Source of the DNA: Bullifex porci
GTDB taxonomy: Bacteria > Spirochaetota > Spirochaetia > Sphaerochaetales > Sphaerochaetaceae
Reading direction: 5' to 3'
Assembly (NCBI RefSeq): GCF_009695635.1
Contig: NZ_VUNN01000011.1
Span: forward strand, 1 to 64,000
DNA length: 64,000 nt
Position numbers and translations under genes: made by a program
The notes under the pieces: generated by a model
Databases searched by the model: none
What the model was told of the DNA's origin: nothing
What the model saw: only the letters and a program-made list of their open reading frames with translations
Shown here: in pieces, positions 9,374 to 18,185 of the stretch
Position numbering within the stretch: the first letter of the stretch is position 1
Layout of the letters: the number at the start of each line of letters is the position of its first letter

Positions 9374-10615
9374 ATGGACGCATTTGAAGAGCTATTTAAC
9401 TCATTTTCAGTTGAAAAAAGAGAAAGACTTCAAGATCTTTTCTCTTCTTACCAGCTTACAAAAGCACAGAGATTAATCTTAGTTAAGGAAAGTGCCGATT
9501 TAGAGCTCTTCCAGGAAGGTGATATTTTTTCATTTTTAGATTTTAATAAAATTGATAAGCAAATAGGAAAGAGAAGAGGACAGGAGCTTATTAATCAGAT
9601 AGAGAAAAGAATGCATGAATTAAGGTATACTCCTACAGATTATTCAACCTTCTTTCCTCCAACAATTGTAAGGAAAAAGGAATCTATAGAAAAAATATAT
9701 TCAGATGGCTTAAAGCTCTTTGGAAAGTGTCCCTGCCCTGTTGATGGAGAAAAAACTAGGTGCTGTAAGCTAACTACTCTAGATGCAGCTATGCAATGCT
9801 CCTTTGGCTGCTCCTATTGCTCTGTTCAAGCCTTTTACAGTGAAAATAAAATAAAGGTAGTAAGCGATTTAGATAAAAACCTAAAAAACATCGATACCTC
9901 CTCCATTTGGCACATTGGAACAGGACAAGCCTCAGACTCTCTTTTATTTGGAGATAGCTTTAATACGCTTTCCTCTCTAGCTGATTTTGCAAAAAGCCAT
10001 AGTGATATTGTTATTGAGCTAAAAAGTAAAAGTCCTAGAAATGATTTCTTTAATAGAGAGTATCCTAAAAACATGATCTTTACCTGGTCGTTAAATGCTC
10101 CAACTATAATTGAAAAGGAGGAGCATCTAACAGCAAGCTTAGCTGAAAGGCTTAAGAGTGCAGTCTTAGCTGTTAAAAATGGTAATTTAGTTGGCTTTCA
10201 TATACACCCAATGATTTACTTTAAGGGATGGGAAAAGGAGTATAAGGAGGTTGTAAAGAGAATAGAGGATACCTTTGATTACAAAGATATTGTAATGATT
10301 AGCATGGGAACTCTTACCTTTACTAAAGCTGTATTACAACATTTAAGATGTAATAGGACACCATCTAGAGTATTAGAAATTCCTCTAGCTGAGGCCGCTG
10401 GAAAGTATTCTTATACTCTCGATATTAAAAGAGAGATGTTTTCAACGCTTTACTCATATTTTTCACAAGACTTTAAGGATAATATATTCTTCTATCTATG
10501 TATGGAGGATCCATCACTTTGGAAGCCTTGCTTAAATAGAGAGTACTCCTGCGATAAAGATTTTGAGCTTGATATGAAAAAAGCTTATTTTTCAAAGATA
10601 AGCTCTAAGCTTTAA
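9374..10615 (+). CDS. Radical SAM protein, spore photoproduct lyase-like
   Basis: The 413-residue protein carries the radical SAM cluster C-x3-C-x2-C (CSFGCSYC) near residue 140, embedded in the context seen in spore photoproduct lyase (SplB) and relatives: an N-terminal domain of about 110 residues, 'FGKCPCPVDGEKTRCCKL' just before the cluster, then 'IELKSKSPRND', 'FTWSLNAPTI', 'GFHIHPMIYFKGWEKEY' and 'MISMGTLTF'. SplB repairs the thymine dimer unique to spore DNA, but many non-sporulating bacteria hold relatives of unknown substrate. Its position head-to-head with uvrC fits a DNA-repair role by inference. Extra cysteines (CPCP, CC) could bind a second metal centre. The exact substrate is unknown. 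Confidence 0.8.
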   Translation: MDAFEELFNSFSVEKRERLQDLFSSYQLTKAQRLILVKESADLELFQEGDIFSFLDFNKIDKQIGKRRGQELINQIEKRMHELRYTPTDYSTFFPPTIVRKKESIEKIYSDGLKLFGKCPCPVDGEKTRCCKLTTLDAAMQCSFGCSYCSVQAFYSENKIKVVSDLDKNLKNIDTSSIWHIGTGQASDSLLFGDSFNTLSSLADFAKSHSDIVIELKSKSPRNDFFNREYPKNMIFTWSLNAPTIIEKEEHLTASLAERLKSAVLAVKNGNLVGFHIHPMIYFKGWEKEYKEVVKRIEDTFDYKDIVMISMGTLTFTKAVLQHLRCNRTPSRVLEIPLAEAAGKYSYTLDIKREMFSTLYSYFSQDFKDNIFFYLCMEDPSLWKPCLNREYSCDKDFELDMKKAYFSKISSKL

Positions 10616-10654
10616 ACAGTTTTATTTTTTCTCTTCCTGTATTATATTTTCATC

Positions 10655-11584
10655 ATGATTAATGAAGAAAAGCTTAATGATAGATTAACACTATACTATG
10701 AGGCATTAGCACAAGAGGATACTCTAACAGAGAAGGAAAAGGTAAAGCTTTATAAAGATATAGATAGAGAAATAAAGCGTTTAAATAAGCTTGCTGATAG
10801 CTACAAAGAGGCTCATAAGCATCTAGTTGAGGCCTCTGATGAGCTCTCAACAAGGCTTAGGGATACAGAAAGAAGTAATAAAAAGCACTTTGGAATAAAG
10901 AATGCACCAGCTAATGGCACTATAGATTTCAAAGAAGAGCAGCAGATGCACTTTGCAAGAGGAATAAATTTCTACAAGCTATTTTTAATCTTCTTTACAG
11001 GCTCCTTTGTAGGAGTATTAATTGAACTCATTTGGTGCTATTTAAGAAATGGATACCTTGAATCACGCTCAGGACTTGTATATGGTCCATTTAATCTAGT
11101 ATATGGTATTGGTGCATTAGTACTAACTCTAGCCCTATATAAATATCGAAATAGATCATGGACCTTCTCGTTTTTAGGTGGGTTTATCACAGGTAGTGTT
11201 GTTGAGTACTTTTGTTCATACTTTCAGGAGCTACTCTTTGGCTCTACAAGCTGGGATTACTCTAATATCCCATTTAATCTAAATGGAAGAATTTGTTTAC
11301 TATACTCTGTATTTTGGGGCTTACTAGGAATTCTCTGGATTAAAAAAATTTATCCAAGAATTGCTTCTTGGATTTTAGCTATTCCCGATAAAGCTGGAAA
11401 AATAGCAGTTTGGGTGCTATGTGTCTTTATAGTTTTTAACAGTGCTGTCTCAGGCCTAGCAGTATATAGATGGGCTGAGAGAATAAATAACAAAGAACCC
11501 TCAAACCAGCTAGAGGTTATACTCGATAACCGCTTTCCAAATGAACGCTTAGAGAAAATTTATGCAAATCTAAGCTTTAAATAA
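10655..11584 (+). CDS. CmpB-type putative ABC transporter membrane protein
   Basis: The 309-residue protein has a charged, probably coiled N-terminal region of about 100 residues followed by five or six hydrophobic segments. The section 'SGLVYGPFNLVYGIGALVLT' and the following 'GFITGSVVEYFCSY' and 'GRICLLYSVFWGLLGILWI' match the family annotated as putative ABC-transporter type IV / CmpB (Pfam PF06541). No ATPase neighbour is present and the transport role is only a family label. The start has no clear SD. The C-terminus overlaps the convergent pectinesterase gene by 8 bases. Confidence 0.7.
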   Translation: MINEEKLNDRLTLYYEALAQEDTLTEKEKVKLYKDIDREIKRLNKLADSYKEAHKHLVEASDELSTRLRDTERSNKKHFGIKNAPANGTIDFKEEQQMHFARGINFYKLFLIFFTGSFVGVLIELIWCYLRNGYLESRSGLVYGPFNLVYGIGALVLTLALYKYRNRSWTFSFLGGFITGSVVEYFCSYFQELLFGSTSWDYSNIPFNLNGRICLLYSVFWGLLGILWIKKIYPRIASWILAIPDKAGKIAVWVLCVFIVFNSAVSGLAVYRWAERINNKEPSNQLEVILDNRFPNERLEKIYANLSFK

Positions 11585-12416
11585 AAACACAATTATTCAT
11601 TTCAAAGGTTGCTAGCTCTGCCTTATCCTCTCTACCTGGCCATGGGATAAAGCCCCTTCTATTAATGTGGGGGCCAAAGGTACAGCTATTAAAGATTGCT
11701 TTTCCTTCATCTCTCCATGGACGCATTAGATAAACATTCTCCTTTTTATTTAAAGGAGATGTGAATGTACAGCCTTCAAATAAAAGCCCATCCCAGGAGC
11801 TCTTTCCTGAAGGCGCTGTAACAAAGCCATCATCGTTACTGACAATATTACAATTTCTAAACTCAGCATCTCCTCCACCAAAGATGAAGTCAACACTACC
11901 TTCAATTGTACACTCTTCAAACACAGAGTGCTTTCTAACTCTTGGAGAAAAGCATCTTGGGCCATAGAACCCTCTTTTTTCTCTTTCTTCTTCAGGTAGA
12001 GGGGATAAAAATAATGTATCTTGATGACCTAATAATTTAACATTCTTTAAATATGCATTATCTACATCGAGATATAGACTAATAGCTTGGCCAACATCCT
12101 TACCGCTTCCAGCTCCATTATGGATTGTTATATTTTCAAGTAATAGTCTTTCACCTGAAAAGAATGCTGTATAGCTTCTGAACGTTCCTCTTTTAAGTCC
12201 ATTATCTAAGATTTCACGACCACTATCTGAAAAGGTAATAAAGACATTGCCTTCCCCGATTAGCTCGATATTACTCTTATCAGAGAAGAGCTTTTCTCTA
12301 TAAATACCTTCCTTTACAATAATTCTTGCTTTTTCACGATAGCTAACAGCATTTATTGCTTCACTAATTGATGTGTAATTGCCAGAGTTATCCTTTGAAA
12401 CTATTAATGTAAGCAT
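11577..12416 (-). CDS. Pectinesterase family protein, cytosolic
   Basis: The 279-residue right-handed beta-helix protein matches carbohydrate esterase family 8 pectin methylesterases, which remove methyl groups from homogalacturonan. The catalytic set is present in order: the Gln of GQAISLYL, Gln-Asp of GHQDTLFL, the Asp of SVDFIFGGG and the Arg of LMRPWRDEG. No signal peptide is visible (start MLTLIVSKDNSGNYTS), so the enzyme probably acts on imported methylated oligogalacturonides inside the cell. It is the last gene of a closely spaced minus-strand run after thyX (gap 10 bases). No other pectin gene is in the window. Confidence 0.88.
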   Translation of the reverse strand: MLTLIVSKDNSGNYTSISEAINAVSYREKARIIVKEGIYREKLFSDKSNIELIGEGNVFITFSDSGREILDNGLKRGTFRSYTAFFSGERLLLENITIHNGAGSGKDVGQAISLYLDVDNAYLKNVKLLGHQDTLFLSPLPEEEREKRGFYGPRCFSPRVRKHSVFEECTIEGSVDFIFGGGDAEFRNCNIVSNDDGFVTAPSGKSSWDGLLFEGCTFTSPLNKKENVYLMRPWRDEGKAIFNSCTFGPHINRRGFIPWPGREDKAELATFEMNNCVFI

Positions 12417-12426
12417 ACTCTATACC

Positions 12427-13248
12427 TTATTTTAGCTTTGACTCAAATATTTCCTTTTCTCTCTTTTCAAGCTCTACCTCTTCACCCTTGAGCATTGCTT
12501 TAATAGCCTCCATCTCTCTCTGGCTGAAGGTGACTGAGCCAAGCTTTAGGTTTTTAAAGGCATCAGTAGCAATAGGACAAACCTTTGAAACCATCTCAAG
12601 CATAACCTCTGCATATGCTCTAATTTCATATTGAGCATGAGCATCAAGACGAAGCTTTAAGAAATGGAATAAATTGTGTAAATCTATTTGCCAATAGAAC
12701 TCTGTATACATTGATAGAGGAAGATTTATTCTACTAATCTCACGAGCGATTCCCATATCTAAAAGCTCATTATAGGACTTAAAGGTATCCTCACTATTTT
12801 TAATTAAAATATCTCTAACCTCATTACTAACCTCTTCTGGGACACACTCATTCTTTCTACCCTGCTTATTATCTTCACTTTGTAAAGCAATTTTATCAGG
12901 AGAAGGAACATAGCAATCATCCTTCATTACTGAGTATCTTCCACTAATTTCGTTTATTCTTGCAGTTCTATGTCTAACCCACTGACGAGCAACAAAGATA
13001 GGTGCCTTAACGTGGAATGTAAAAACGACCTGCTCAAATGGTGATGTATGATCATTTCTTAAAAGGTAATTGATTAATCCCTTATCCTGTCTATAGCTCT
13101 TAGTACCATTTCCATAGCTGACTCTAGCTGCTTGAACAATTCTCTCATCATTTCCTAGATAATCAACTAAACGAATAAAGCCCTTATCCAATACCTTATA
13201 CTCTTTATCTAGAATTTTCTCAGCTTCTTCATTAATACAATGTGCCAT
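12427..13248 (-). CDS. thyX: Flavin-dependent thymidylate synthase
   Basis: ThyX makes dTMP from dUMP using methylene-tetrahydrofolate, FAD and NADPH, and replaces ThyA. The 273-residue protein has the family motif RHRT-x5-S-x-RY as RHRTARINEISGRY near residue 88-101, plus 'NLFHFLKLRLDAHAQYEIR' toward the C-terminus, which carries substrate-binding residues. An N-terminal extension (VLDKGFIRLVDYLGNDERIVQAARVS) is the usual one. It lies 11 bases after rsmE and 10 bases before the pectinesterase gene. No thyA was seen in this window. Confidence 0.97.
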   Translation of the reverse strand: MAHCINEEAEKILDKEYKVLDKGFIRLVDYLGNDERIVQAARVSYGNGTKSYRQDKGLINYLLRNDHTSPFEQVVFTFHVKAPIFVARQWVRHRTARINEISGRYSVMKDDCYVPSPDKIALQSEDNKQGRKNECVPEEVSNEVRDILIKNSEDTFKSYNELLDMGIAREISRINLPLSMYTEFYWQIDLHNLFHFLKLRLDAHAQYEIRAYAEVMLEMVSKVCPIATDAFKNLKLGSVTFSQREMEAIKAMLKGEEVELEKREKEIFESKLK

Positions 13249-13259
13249 ATAAAAACTCC

Positions 13260-13970
13260 TTAAATTATATCCATTGCTTCAAGTGAAAGCGCTACAGCAG
13301 CTACACTTGCTGTCTCAGTTCTTAAGATGTGGTCTCCCATTATTGTTGGGATAAACCCTGCATCGAGCAAAAGCTCTCTTTCTCTATCGCTCCACCCTCT
13401 TTCAGGGCCGATAGCAATACAAACTCTTTTATTCTTTAGCTCAAGCTCTTTAAATCTCTTTGCACCAACTACATTATCTAAAAGTAGCATTGTATAATTA
13501 TTATCAACGCTTTTTATGGCTTCTTCAACCTTGGATGCAAAAATAACTTGGCTAACACCAGTGTGTCCACCCTGCATAGCGCCATTTATCATTATGTTCT
13601 TATATTCATCTGTGGTGTATAAAGAGGATTCAGAGTAACTCTTCTCCCCTAAATCGGAGCGAGTAAGAATTATTCTTTCAACTCCAAGTGAAACAAGCTC
13701 ACGTAAAATACGCTTCATGCAAATTGGTCTAACTAGTGCTAGTAATACAGTTAGAGGATAAAGGTCTATATCCTCTTTATCTCCTTCAAAGGTAAAGGTA
13801 ATTTTCTCACTATCAAGTGCTGTGATAGTACAAACACCTACATCTCCATTCAGCTCTCCACCTCGGAATTCTGAACCAAGAGTAGCATGGAGCACCTTTT
13901 TTAGGTGCTCATACCTTTCATCCCCCTTTTTAAACTCTCTTACATCTTTATCAAAAAGAATGATGTTCAC
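13260..13970 (-). CDS. rsmE: 16S rRNA m3U1498 methyltransferase RsmE
   Basis: RsmE methylates U1498 of 16S rRNA using SAM. The 236-residue SPOUT protein shows the C-terminal knot motifs 'ERIILTRSDLGEKSY', 'CIAIGPERGWSDRERELL' and 'ILRTETASVAA', and a short PUA-like N-terminal domain. Its start overlaps the malQ stop by 4 bases, so it is probably translated with malQ. Length and motifs are ordinary. Confidence 0.93.
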   Translation of the reverse strand: MNIILFDKDVREFKKGDERYEHLKKVLHATLGSEFRGGELNGDVGVCTITALDSEKITFTFEGDKEDIDLYPLTVLLALVRPICMKRILRELVSLGVERIILTRSDLGEKSYSESSLYTTDEYKNIMINGAMQGGHTGVSQVIFASKVEEAIKSVDNNYTMLLLDNVVGAKRFKELELKNKRVCIAIGPERGWSDRERELLLDAGFIPTIMGDHILRTETASVAAVALSLEAMDII

Positions 13971-15481
13971 GCATCATACCTACCATATAAATCGATGTAG
14001 TAGCAGAAACGATCAAGATTATGCTCATCGTCTAAAGCCTTTTGATCCATAAGCCAAGACCAGTTAGAGGTTCCACAGGTTGATGGAACATTCATTCTTC
14101 CATCACTATCGAGGTATAGTAGGTCCTGCATTGGGATAATCGCATATTTACATCTTGAAGCTATAGCCTCTTTAATAAGCTTATAAACTACATCATCATC
14201 CCCACTCTCAAGGTAACGTCTTACATAGTCCTTATCTCTATCATTAAGACTAAAATACCAGCCACGAGTAGTATTGTTATCGTGTGTACCTGTATAAATT
14301 ACACTGTTGTAATCACAGTTATGAGGAAGGTATGCATTTGTAGTATCATAGGTGCCATCATCATTATAAGCAAAAGCAAACTGTAAGATCTTCATACCAG
14401 GAAGATTATTATTATCTCTTAATGCCTCTACATCCTCTGTAATTACACCTAAATCTTCTGCGATGATAGGTAAATCCTCACCAAGCTCAGATTTTATAGC
14501 ATCAATAAGCTTCTGACCCGGAGCCTCAACCCATTTACCATTTAAAGCAGTATCCTCATCAGCAGGGACTTCCCAGCAAGCTGCAAAACCTCTAAAGTGG
14601 TCAATTCTAACAATATCACACATCTTAAGAGTTTCTCTAACTCTACTTACCCACCAGCTAAAGTCACTCTTTTCGTGCTCACTCCATCTATATAGAGGAT
14701 TTCCCCAAAGCTGGCCTGTAGCAGAGAATGCATCAGGTGGTACACCTGAGGATACTTCCTGGTCACAATTCTCATCTAGCTTTAAGAGCTTTGTATTAGT
14801 CCATGCATCAACACTATCTGGAGCAACAAAGATAGGGATATCACCGATAATCTCAATACCCTTTTCATTTGCATATGCCTTTAGCGCATTCCACTGCTTA
14901 AAGAAGAAGTACTGATATACCTTATATAGCTCTATTTCATAGCTCTTTTCCTTAATAACCTTATTTAAAGCACTCTTCTTTCTAAGCTTTAGATCCTTTG
15001 GCCAAGCACAGAACCATCTTGAATCATTGAATGTATCTACTAACACCTGGTAAAGAGCATAGTCATCAAGCCACCAAGCTTTCTCAGCTTTAAACTCCTC
15101 ATAGTCAGGGCTTGGGCTTTTTAAGAATCTCTCTGCAGCCTTCTTCAAAAGAGGCATTTTAAATTCTCTAGCCTTACCATAATCAACTCTATCACAGCTA
15201 AAGGCCTTTCCAACGAGATCAGTAACATCTAATAGCTCATTTTCATAGAGAGAATCTAAATCAATTAATATTTCATTTCCAGCAAAGGTTGATCTAGCTG
15301 CATATGGGCTATCACCAAAGCCAGTTGGTCCAAGTGGAAGAATCTGCCACAAGGTTACATGTGCCTTATAGAGCTTATCAACAAAGTCATAAGCACTTTT
15401 ACCTATTGTTCCAACACCATATTTTGTTGGTAAACTAGTTGGATGGAGCAATACTCCTGCTTTTCTAATATTCTTTTTCAT
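13967..15481 (-). CDS. malQ: 4-alpha-glucanotransferase (amylomaltase)
   Basis: The 504-residue GH77 enzyme transfers alpha-1,4-glucan segments between maltooligosaccharides and releases glucose. Visible motifs include 'ILPLGPTGFGDSPYAA', 'VRIDHFRGFAACWEVP' (nucleophile Asp), 'IIAEDLGVITEDVEALRD' (acid/base Glu) and 'YTGTHDNNTTRGW' (transition-state Asp). It is the first gene of the malQ-rsmE-thyX-pectinesterase run. The 190-base region between it and the divergent carD should hold both promoters. No glycogen phosphorylase or debranching enzyme is nearby. Confidence 0.96.
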   Translation of the reverse strand: MKKNIRKAGVLLHPTSLPTKYGVGTIGKSAYDFVDKLYKAHVTLWQILPLGPTGFGDSPYAARSTFAGNEILIDLDSLYENELLDVTDLVGKAFSCDRVDYGKAREFKMPLLKKAAERFLKSPSPDYEEFKAEKAWWLDDYALYQVLVDTFNDSRWFCAWPKDLKLRKKSALNKVIKEKSYEIELYKVYQYFFFKQWNALKAYANEKGIEIIGDIPIFVAPDSVDAWTNTKLLKLDENCDQEVSSGVPPDAFSATGQLWGNPLYRWSEHEKSDFSWWVSRVRETLKMCDIVRIDHFRGFAACWEVPADEDTALNGKWVEAPGQKLIDAIKSELGEDLPIIAEDLGVITEDVEALRDNNNLPGMKILQFAFAYNDDGTYDTTNAYLPHNCDYNSVIYTGTHDNNTTRGWYFSLNDRDKDYVRRYLESGDDDVVYKLIKEAIASRCKYAIIPMQDLLYLDSDGRMNVPSTCGTSNWSWLMDQKALDDEHNLDRFCYYIDLYGRYDA

Positions 15482-15656
15482 AGCTTTGAGTATATGTCAT
15501 GGCAATTTGTTTTACAATTATATTAAAAATGAAACACTTTCAAATTTTAATGTAAAATTGATTATCATTAACCCTGCTTTTGGTAGTAAAACAAGAGAGT
15601 AATATACATATAACTTTTTATATAGAATATATATACTTGATTAAAGGGAGTAAAAC

Positions 15657-15698
15657 ATGATACAGTTAGTACATGAAAGCGATCACAGAAAAATTTAA
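15657..15698 (+). CDS. Candidate 13-codon upstream ORF overlapping carD start
   Basis: The best SD upstream of carD, AAGGGAG at 15644-15650, is spaced 6 bases from an ATG at 15657, not from carD itself (22 bases). That ATG opens a 13-residue frame (MIQLVHESDHRKI) ending TAA at 15696-15698, inside carD in another frame. A ribosome terminating there could backtrack to the carD ATG at 15673. It may instead be fortuitous, with carD using a weak site. Not recognised as any known leader peptide. Confidence 0.35.
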   Translation: MIQLVHESDHRKI

Positions 15699-16170
15699 CA
15701 TTGGAGAACATGTTGTATATCCAGAACAGGGTATGGGTGTCGTAAAAGACATAGTACAAAAGAAACGAAATGGTGTTATGGAAAGCTACTATTCCATATA
15801 CCTAAAAAATACAGACATGAATTTACTAATTCCTGTTGATCGTGCTAGGGATATTGGAATTCGCTCAATTGTATCAAAAAGTGAAGCGACCGATGCCATA
15901 ATGAATATTTCAAATAAAGATAATAGTTCTACTCTTGATTGGAAGGAGAGATTACATAAAAGTCAGGAGCTAATACACAATGGCTCAATTGGTTCCATTG
16001 CAAAAGTAGTTCAGACGCTGTATCATCGTTCAAAGATCAAAGAGCTTCCTATTCAAGAAAAAAAGATATATGAAAGCGCATTAAATCTTCTAATTGAAGA
16101 GGCTTCTCTTGCTATGAGTCTTGATAGTGAGCAAATCTCAACTTTGATCCTTGAAAGATTAGAAAGCTAA
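15673..16170 (+). CDS. carD: CarD family transcriptional regulator
   Basis: The 165-residue protein starts with the RNA-polymerase-binding Tudor-like CarD/TRCF domain (FNIGEHVVYPEQGMGVV, YYSIYLKNTDMNLLIPVDRA) and ends with the helical DNA-contacting domain (WKERLHKSQELIHNGSIGSIAKVVQTLYHRSK). CarD stabilises the open promoter complex, notably at rRNA promoters. The pairing with ispD directly downstream is common in spirochaetes. The stop codon overlaps the ispD ATG. Its own start lacks a well-spaced SD; see the upstream ORF entry. Confidence 0.92.
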   Translation: MKAITEKFNIGEHVVYPEQGMGVVKDIVQKKRNGVMESYYSIYLKNTDMNLLIPVDRARDIGIRSIVSKSEATDAIMNISNKDNSSTLDWKERLHKSQELIHNGSIGSIAKVVQTLYHRSKIKELPIQEKKIYESALNLLIEEASLAMSLDSEQISTLILERLES

Positions 16171-16973
16171 TGAGTATTCCGAGTTTTGCCCTAATAGTAA
16201 CTGCAGCTGGTTCATCACTAAGATTTTCCTCCACATATGAGAATTCTGAGAGTGTAAAAAAGGAATTTTTACAGCTCGATGGACATAGTGTTTTATATCG
16301 TGCTACAGAACCATTTTTTGAAATTCCTTCCCTTCAGGCAGTAGTAGTCACATATAAGGATGATTCACTTGATGAAACTATTGTTGCTCTAGAGGATTTA
16401 GCAGATATAAATACAATTCCTATGTTCTTTGTTAAGGGTGGAAAGAGTAGACAGGAATCTGTTAAGAATGCTCTAGATAAATTAAAAGAGATAAATATTC
16501 CATTTGAATATGTTGCAATTCAAGATGGTGCAAGACCATATGTAACACCAAGATTAATAATTAATGTTTTAGCAACTGCGTTTAATTCATCAGGTGCTGT
16601 ACCAGCACTTCCTGTAACAGACTCTATTAGACGTATTGATAAAACTGGCTCTATCATTGAATGTCCTTCTAGAAGTGGATTAGTTAGAGTGCAAACACCT
16701 CAATTCTTTGAGTTTGATAAGCTTATAGCTGCATATGAAAATCAAGATATAAACAAAGCTACCGATGACTCAGAAATATATGTAAAAGCAGGCTTTAATT
16801 GCTGTGTCTGTGAGGGTGATGAAGCAAATATCAAGATAACATATGAGCGCGATATTCCTGATGCAAGAAAGCAAATAGAGAGCTACATTGAGGATAGAAG
16901 GAAAGGTAGAGCCTCTAGAGAGGCTAATGAAACCTTTAGAAGACTCTTAAATCAGGTAGAGGATGAGCTATGA
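16170..16973 (+). CDS. ispD: 2-C-methyl-D-erythritol 4-phosphate cytidylyltransferase
   Basis: IspD makes CDP-methylerythritol, the third step of the non-mevalonate isoprenoid pathway. The 267-residue protein has the nucleotidyltransferase N-terminus (IVTAAGSSLRF) with a longer loop before the lysine (SVKKEFLQLDG) than in E. coli, then 'GKSRQESVKNAL', 'IQDGARPYV' and 'VRVQTPQFFEFDKLIAAY', and 'ATDDSEIYVKAG'. A charged C-terminal tail of about 40 residues (DIPDARKQIESYIEDRRKGR) extends beyond the usual end. It overlaps carD by 1 base and ispF by 4. Confidence 0.93.
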   Translation: MSIPSFALIVTAAGSSLRFSSTYENSESVKKEFLQLDGHSVLYRATEPFFEIPSLQAVVVTYKDDSLDETIVALEDLADINTIPMFFVKGGKSRQESVKNALDKLKEINIPFEYVAIQDGARPYVTPRLIINVLATAFNSSGAVPALPVTDSIRRIDKTGSIIECPSRSGLVRVQTPQFFEFDKLIAAYENQDINKATDDSEIYVKAGFNCCVCEGDEANIKITYERDIPDARKQIESYIEDRRKGRASREANETFRRLLNQVEDEL

Positions 16974-17431
16974 GAATTGGACAAGGCTTTGACCTTCATA
17001 AGCTGGTAGAGAACCGCCCTCTCATCTTAGGTGGTGTTATTATTCCATCGAATAAGGGGGAAGAGGCTCACTCAGATGGAGATGTACTCCTTCATGCTCT
17101 AATTGATGCGCTTTTAGGTGCTAAGGCTTTAGGCGATATTGGAACGCACTTTCCACCATCTGATGATGAATATAAAAATATATCAAGTGTTGAGCTATTA
17201 AGAAGAACTCTTCAGCTAGCTAGCTTTGATATAGTTAATATTGATATAAATATAATCCTTCAAACACCAAAGCTTGGTCCACATATATATGATATAAGAA
17301 AGAATTTATCAAAGCTTTTGAATATTTCAATTGATGATATTTCTGTAAAGGCTAAAACTGCAGAGCATATATTAGGAGAATTAGGAAGAGGGGATGCAAT
17401 AATTGCTGAGGTTACTCTTCTAATAAATTAA
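16970..17431 (+). CDS. ispF: 2-C-methyl-D-erythritol 2,4-cyclodiphosphate synthase
   Basis: IspF cyclises CDP-ME 2-phosphate with loss of CMP, two steps after IspD. The 153-residue protein begins 'MRIGQGFDLHKL', whose Asp and His bind zinc, and has 'EEAHSDGDVLLHALIDALLGA' split by the usual GDIGTHFPPSD segment, plus 'SVKAKTAEHILGELGRGD' near the end. The ispF ATG overlaps the ispD TGA (ATGA). A terminator follows at once. ispE is not here. Confidence 0.95.
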   Translation: MRIGQGFDLHKLVENRPLILGGVIIPSNKGEEAHSDGDVLLHALIDALLGAKALGDIGTHFPPSDDEYKNISSVELLRRTLQLASFDIVNIDINIILQTPKLGPHIYDIRKNLSKLLNISIDDISVKAKTAEHILGELGRGDAIIAEVTLLIN

Positions 17432-17432
17432 A

Positions 17433-17456
17433 AAAGGGAGCAATTTAGCTCCCTTT
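17433..17456. terminator. Bidirectional terminator between ispF and ATPase gene
   Basis: The stem AAAGGGAGC / GCTCCCTTT (17433-17441 and 17448-17456) with a 6-base loop is flanked by A-rich and T-rich runs on both sides, and lies between two convergent genes. Confidence 0.85.
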
Positions 17457-17477
17457 AATATCAAATATACCCAGAAA

Positions 17478-18185
17478 TTAGTGTGAGATTAACATTGTCT
17501 TTGGATCGAGGCGAACTGAAAGTGGCTTTGCAACGTCCTCGCCATGAGCTCTAACAACTGTCATAACTACCTTATCAACATCTTCTCTATATCTGAGACC
17601 AACAAGTACATCGATAGCTGGGATATATTTTGCAAGTGTGTTTGGAACACCATATTCATCATAAACAACATCAGGTCTAACTGGTGATACACTGAACCAT
17701 ACCTCAAGATTCATTTCCTTAGCAAATTCTCTAATCTTGATGATATCATCATCTTCAGCGATAGTTAGCTTATATCCATCAAAAAGAATAGCATCAGCCT
17801 TGAAAGCACCCTGCTCAATTAATGATTTAAGTGACTTTAAAACCTTTTCAATAGATACTTGGTTCTGAGAGAAGTTCATAACTACGCGATTAGAAAGGAT
17901 ACTTGAATAAACATTGTGCGCATCATCTAAGCTTTGTACCTCTGAGATTTCTCTGAAAACCTCTTTATACCAATTCATTACATGTTCAACGTTTCCTGAG
18001 AATGAAACATGAATAACGTTTTCACCTCTAAGAAGTTTATCTGTAGCAAGGTGTACTAAGCATGCTGTCTTACCAACACCATGACGTGAAACAATTACAC
18101 CCATGTTACCTTTACCTAAACCACCATTGATTGCCTCGTCAAAGACACGAAGTGGACTAATCTTGTTCAATTCCTGGATATCCAT
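17478..18185 (-). CDS. RecA/KaiC-superfamily P-loop ATPase of unknown role
   Basis: The 235-residue protein has a Walker A SRHGVGKT at residues 33-40, followed by 'LVHLATDKLLRGENVIHVSF', a pattern typical of the RecA/DnaB/KaiC fold, and a Walker B-like strand (AILFDGY) near residue 130. The end 'VMTVVRAHGEDVAKPLSVRLD' resembles the closing strands of KaiC-like single-domain ATPases. It lacks the N-terminal and DNA-binding loops of true RecA or RadA. An SD (GGAGG) precedes the ATG. It stands alone between a terminator and the Rpn array, so context gives no role. I do not recognise a specific function. Confidence 0.6.
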   Translation of the reverse strand: MDIQELNKISPLRVFDEAINGGLGKGNMGVIVSRHGVGKTACLVHLATDKLLRGENVIHVSFSGNVEHVMNWYKEVFREISEVQSLDDAHNVYSSILSNRVVMNFSQNQVSIEKVLKSLKSLIEQGAFKADAILFDGYKLTIAEDDDIIKIREFAKEMNLEVWFSVSPVRPDVVYDEYGVPNTLAKYIPAIDVLVGLRYREDVDKVVMTVVRAHGEDVAKPLSVRLDPKTMLISH

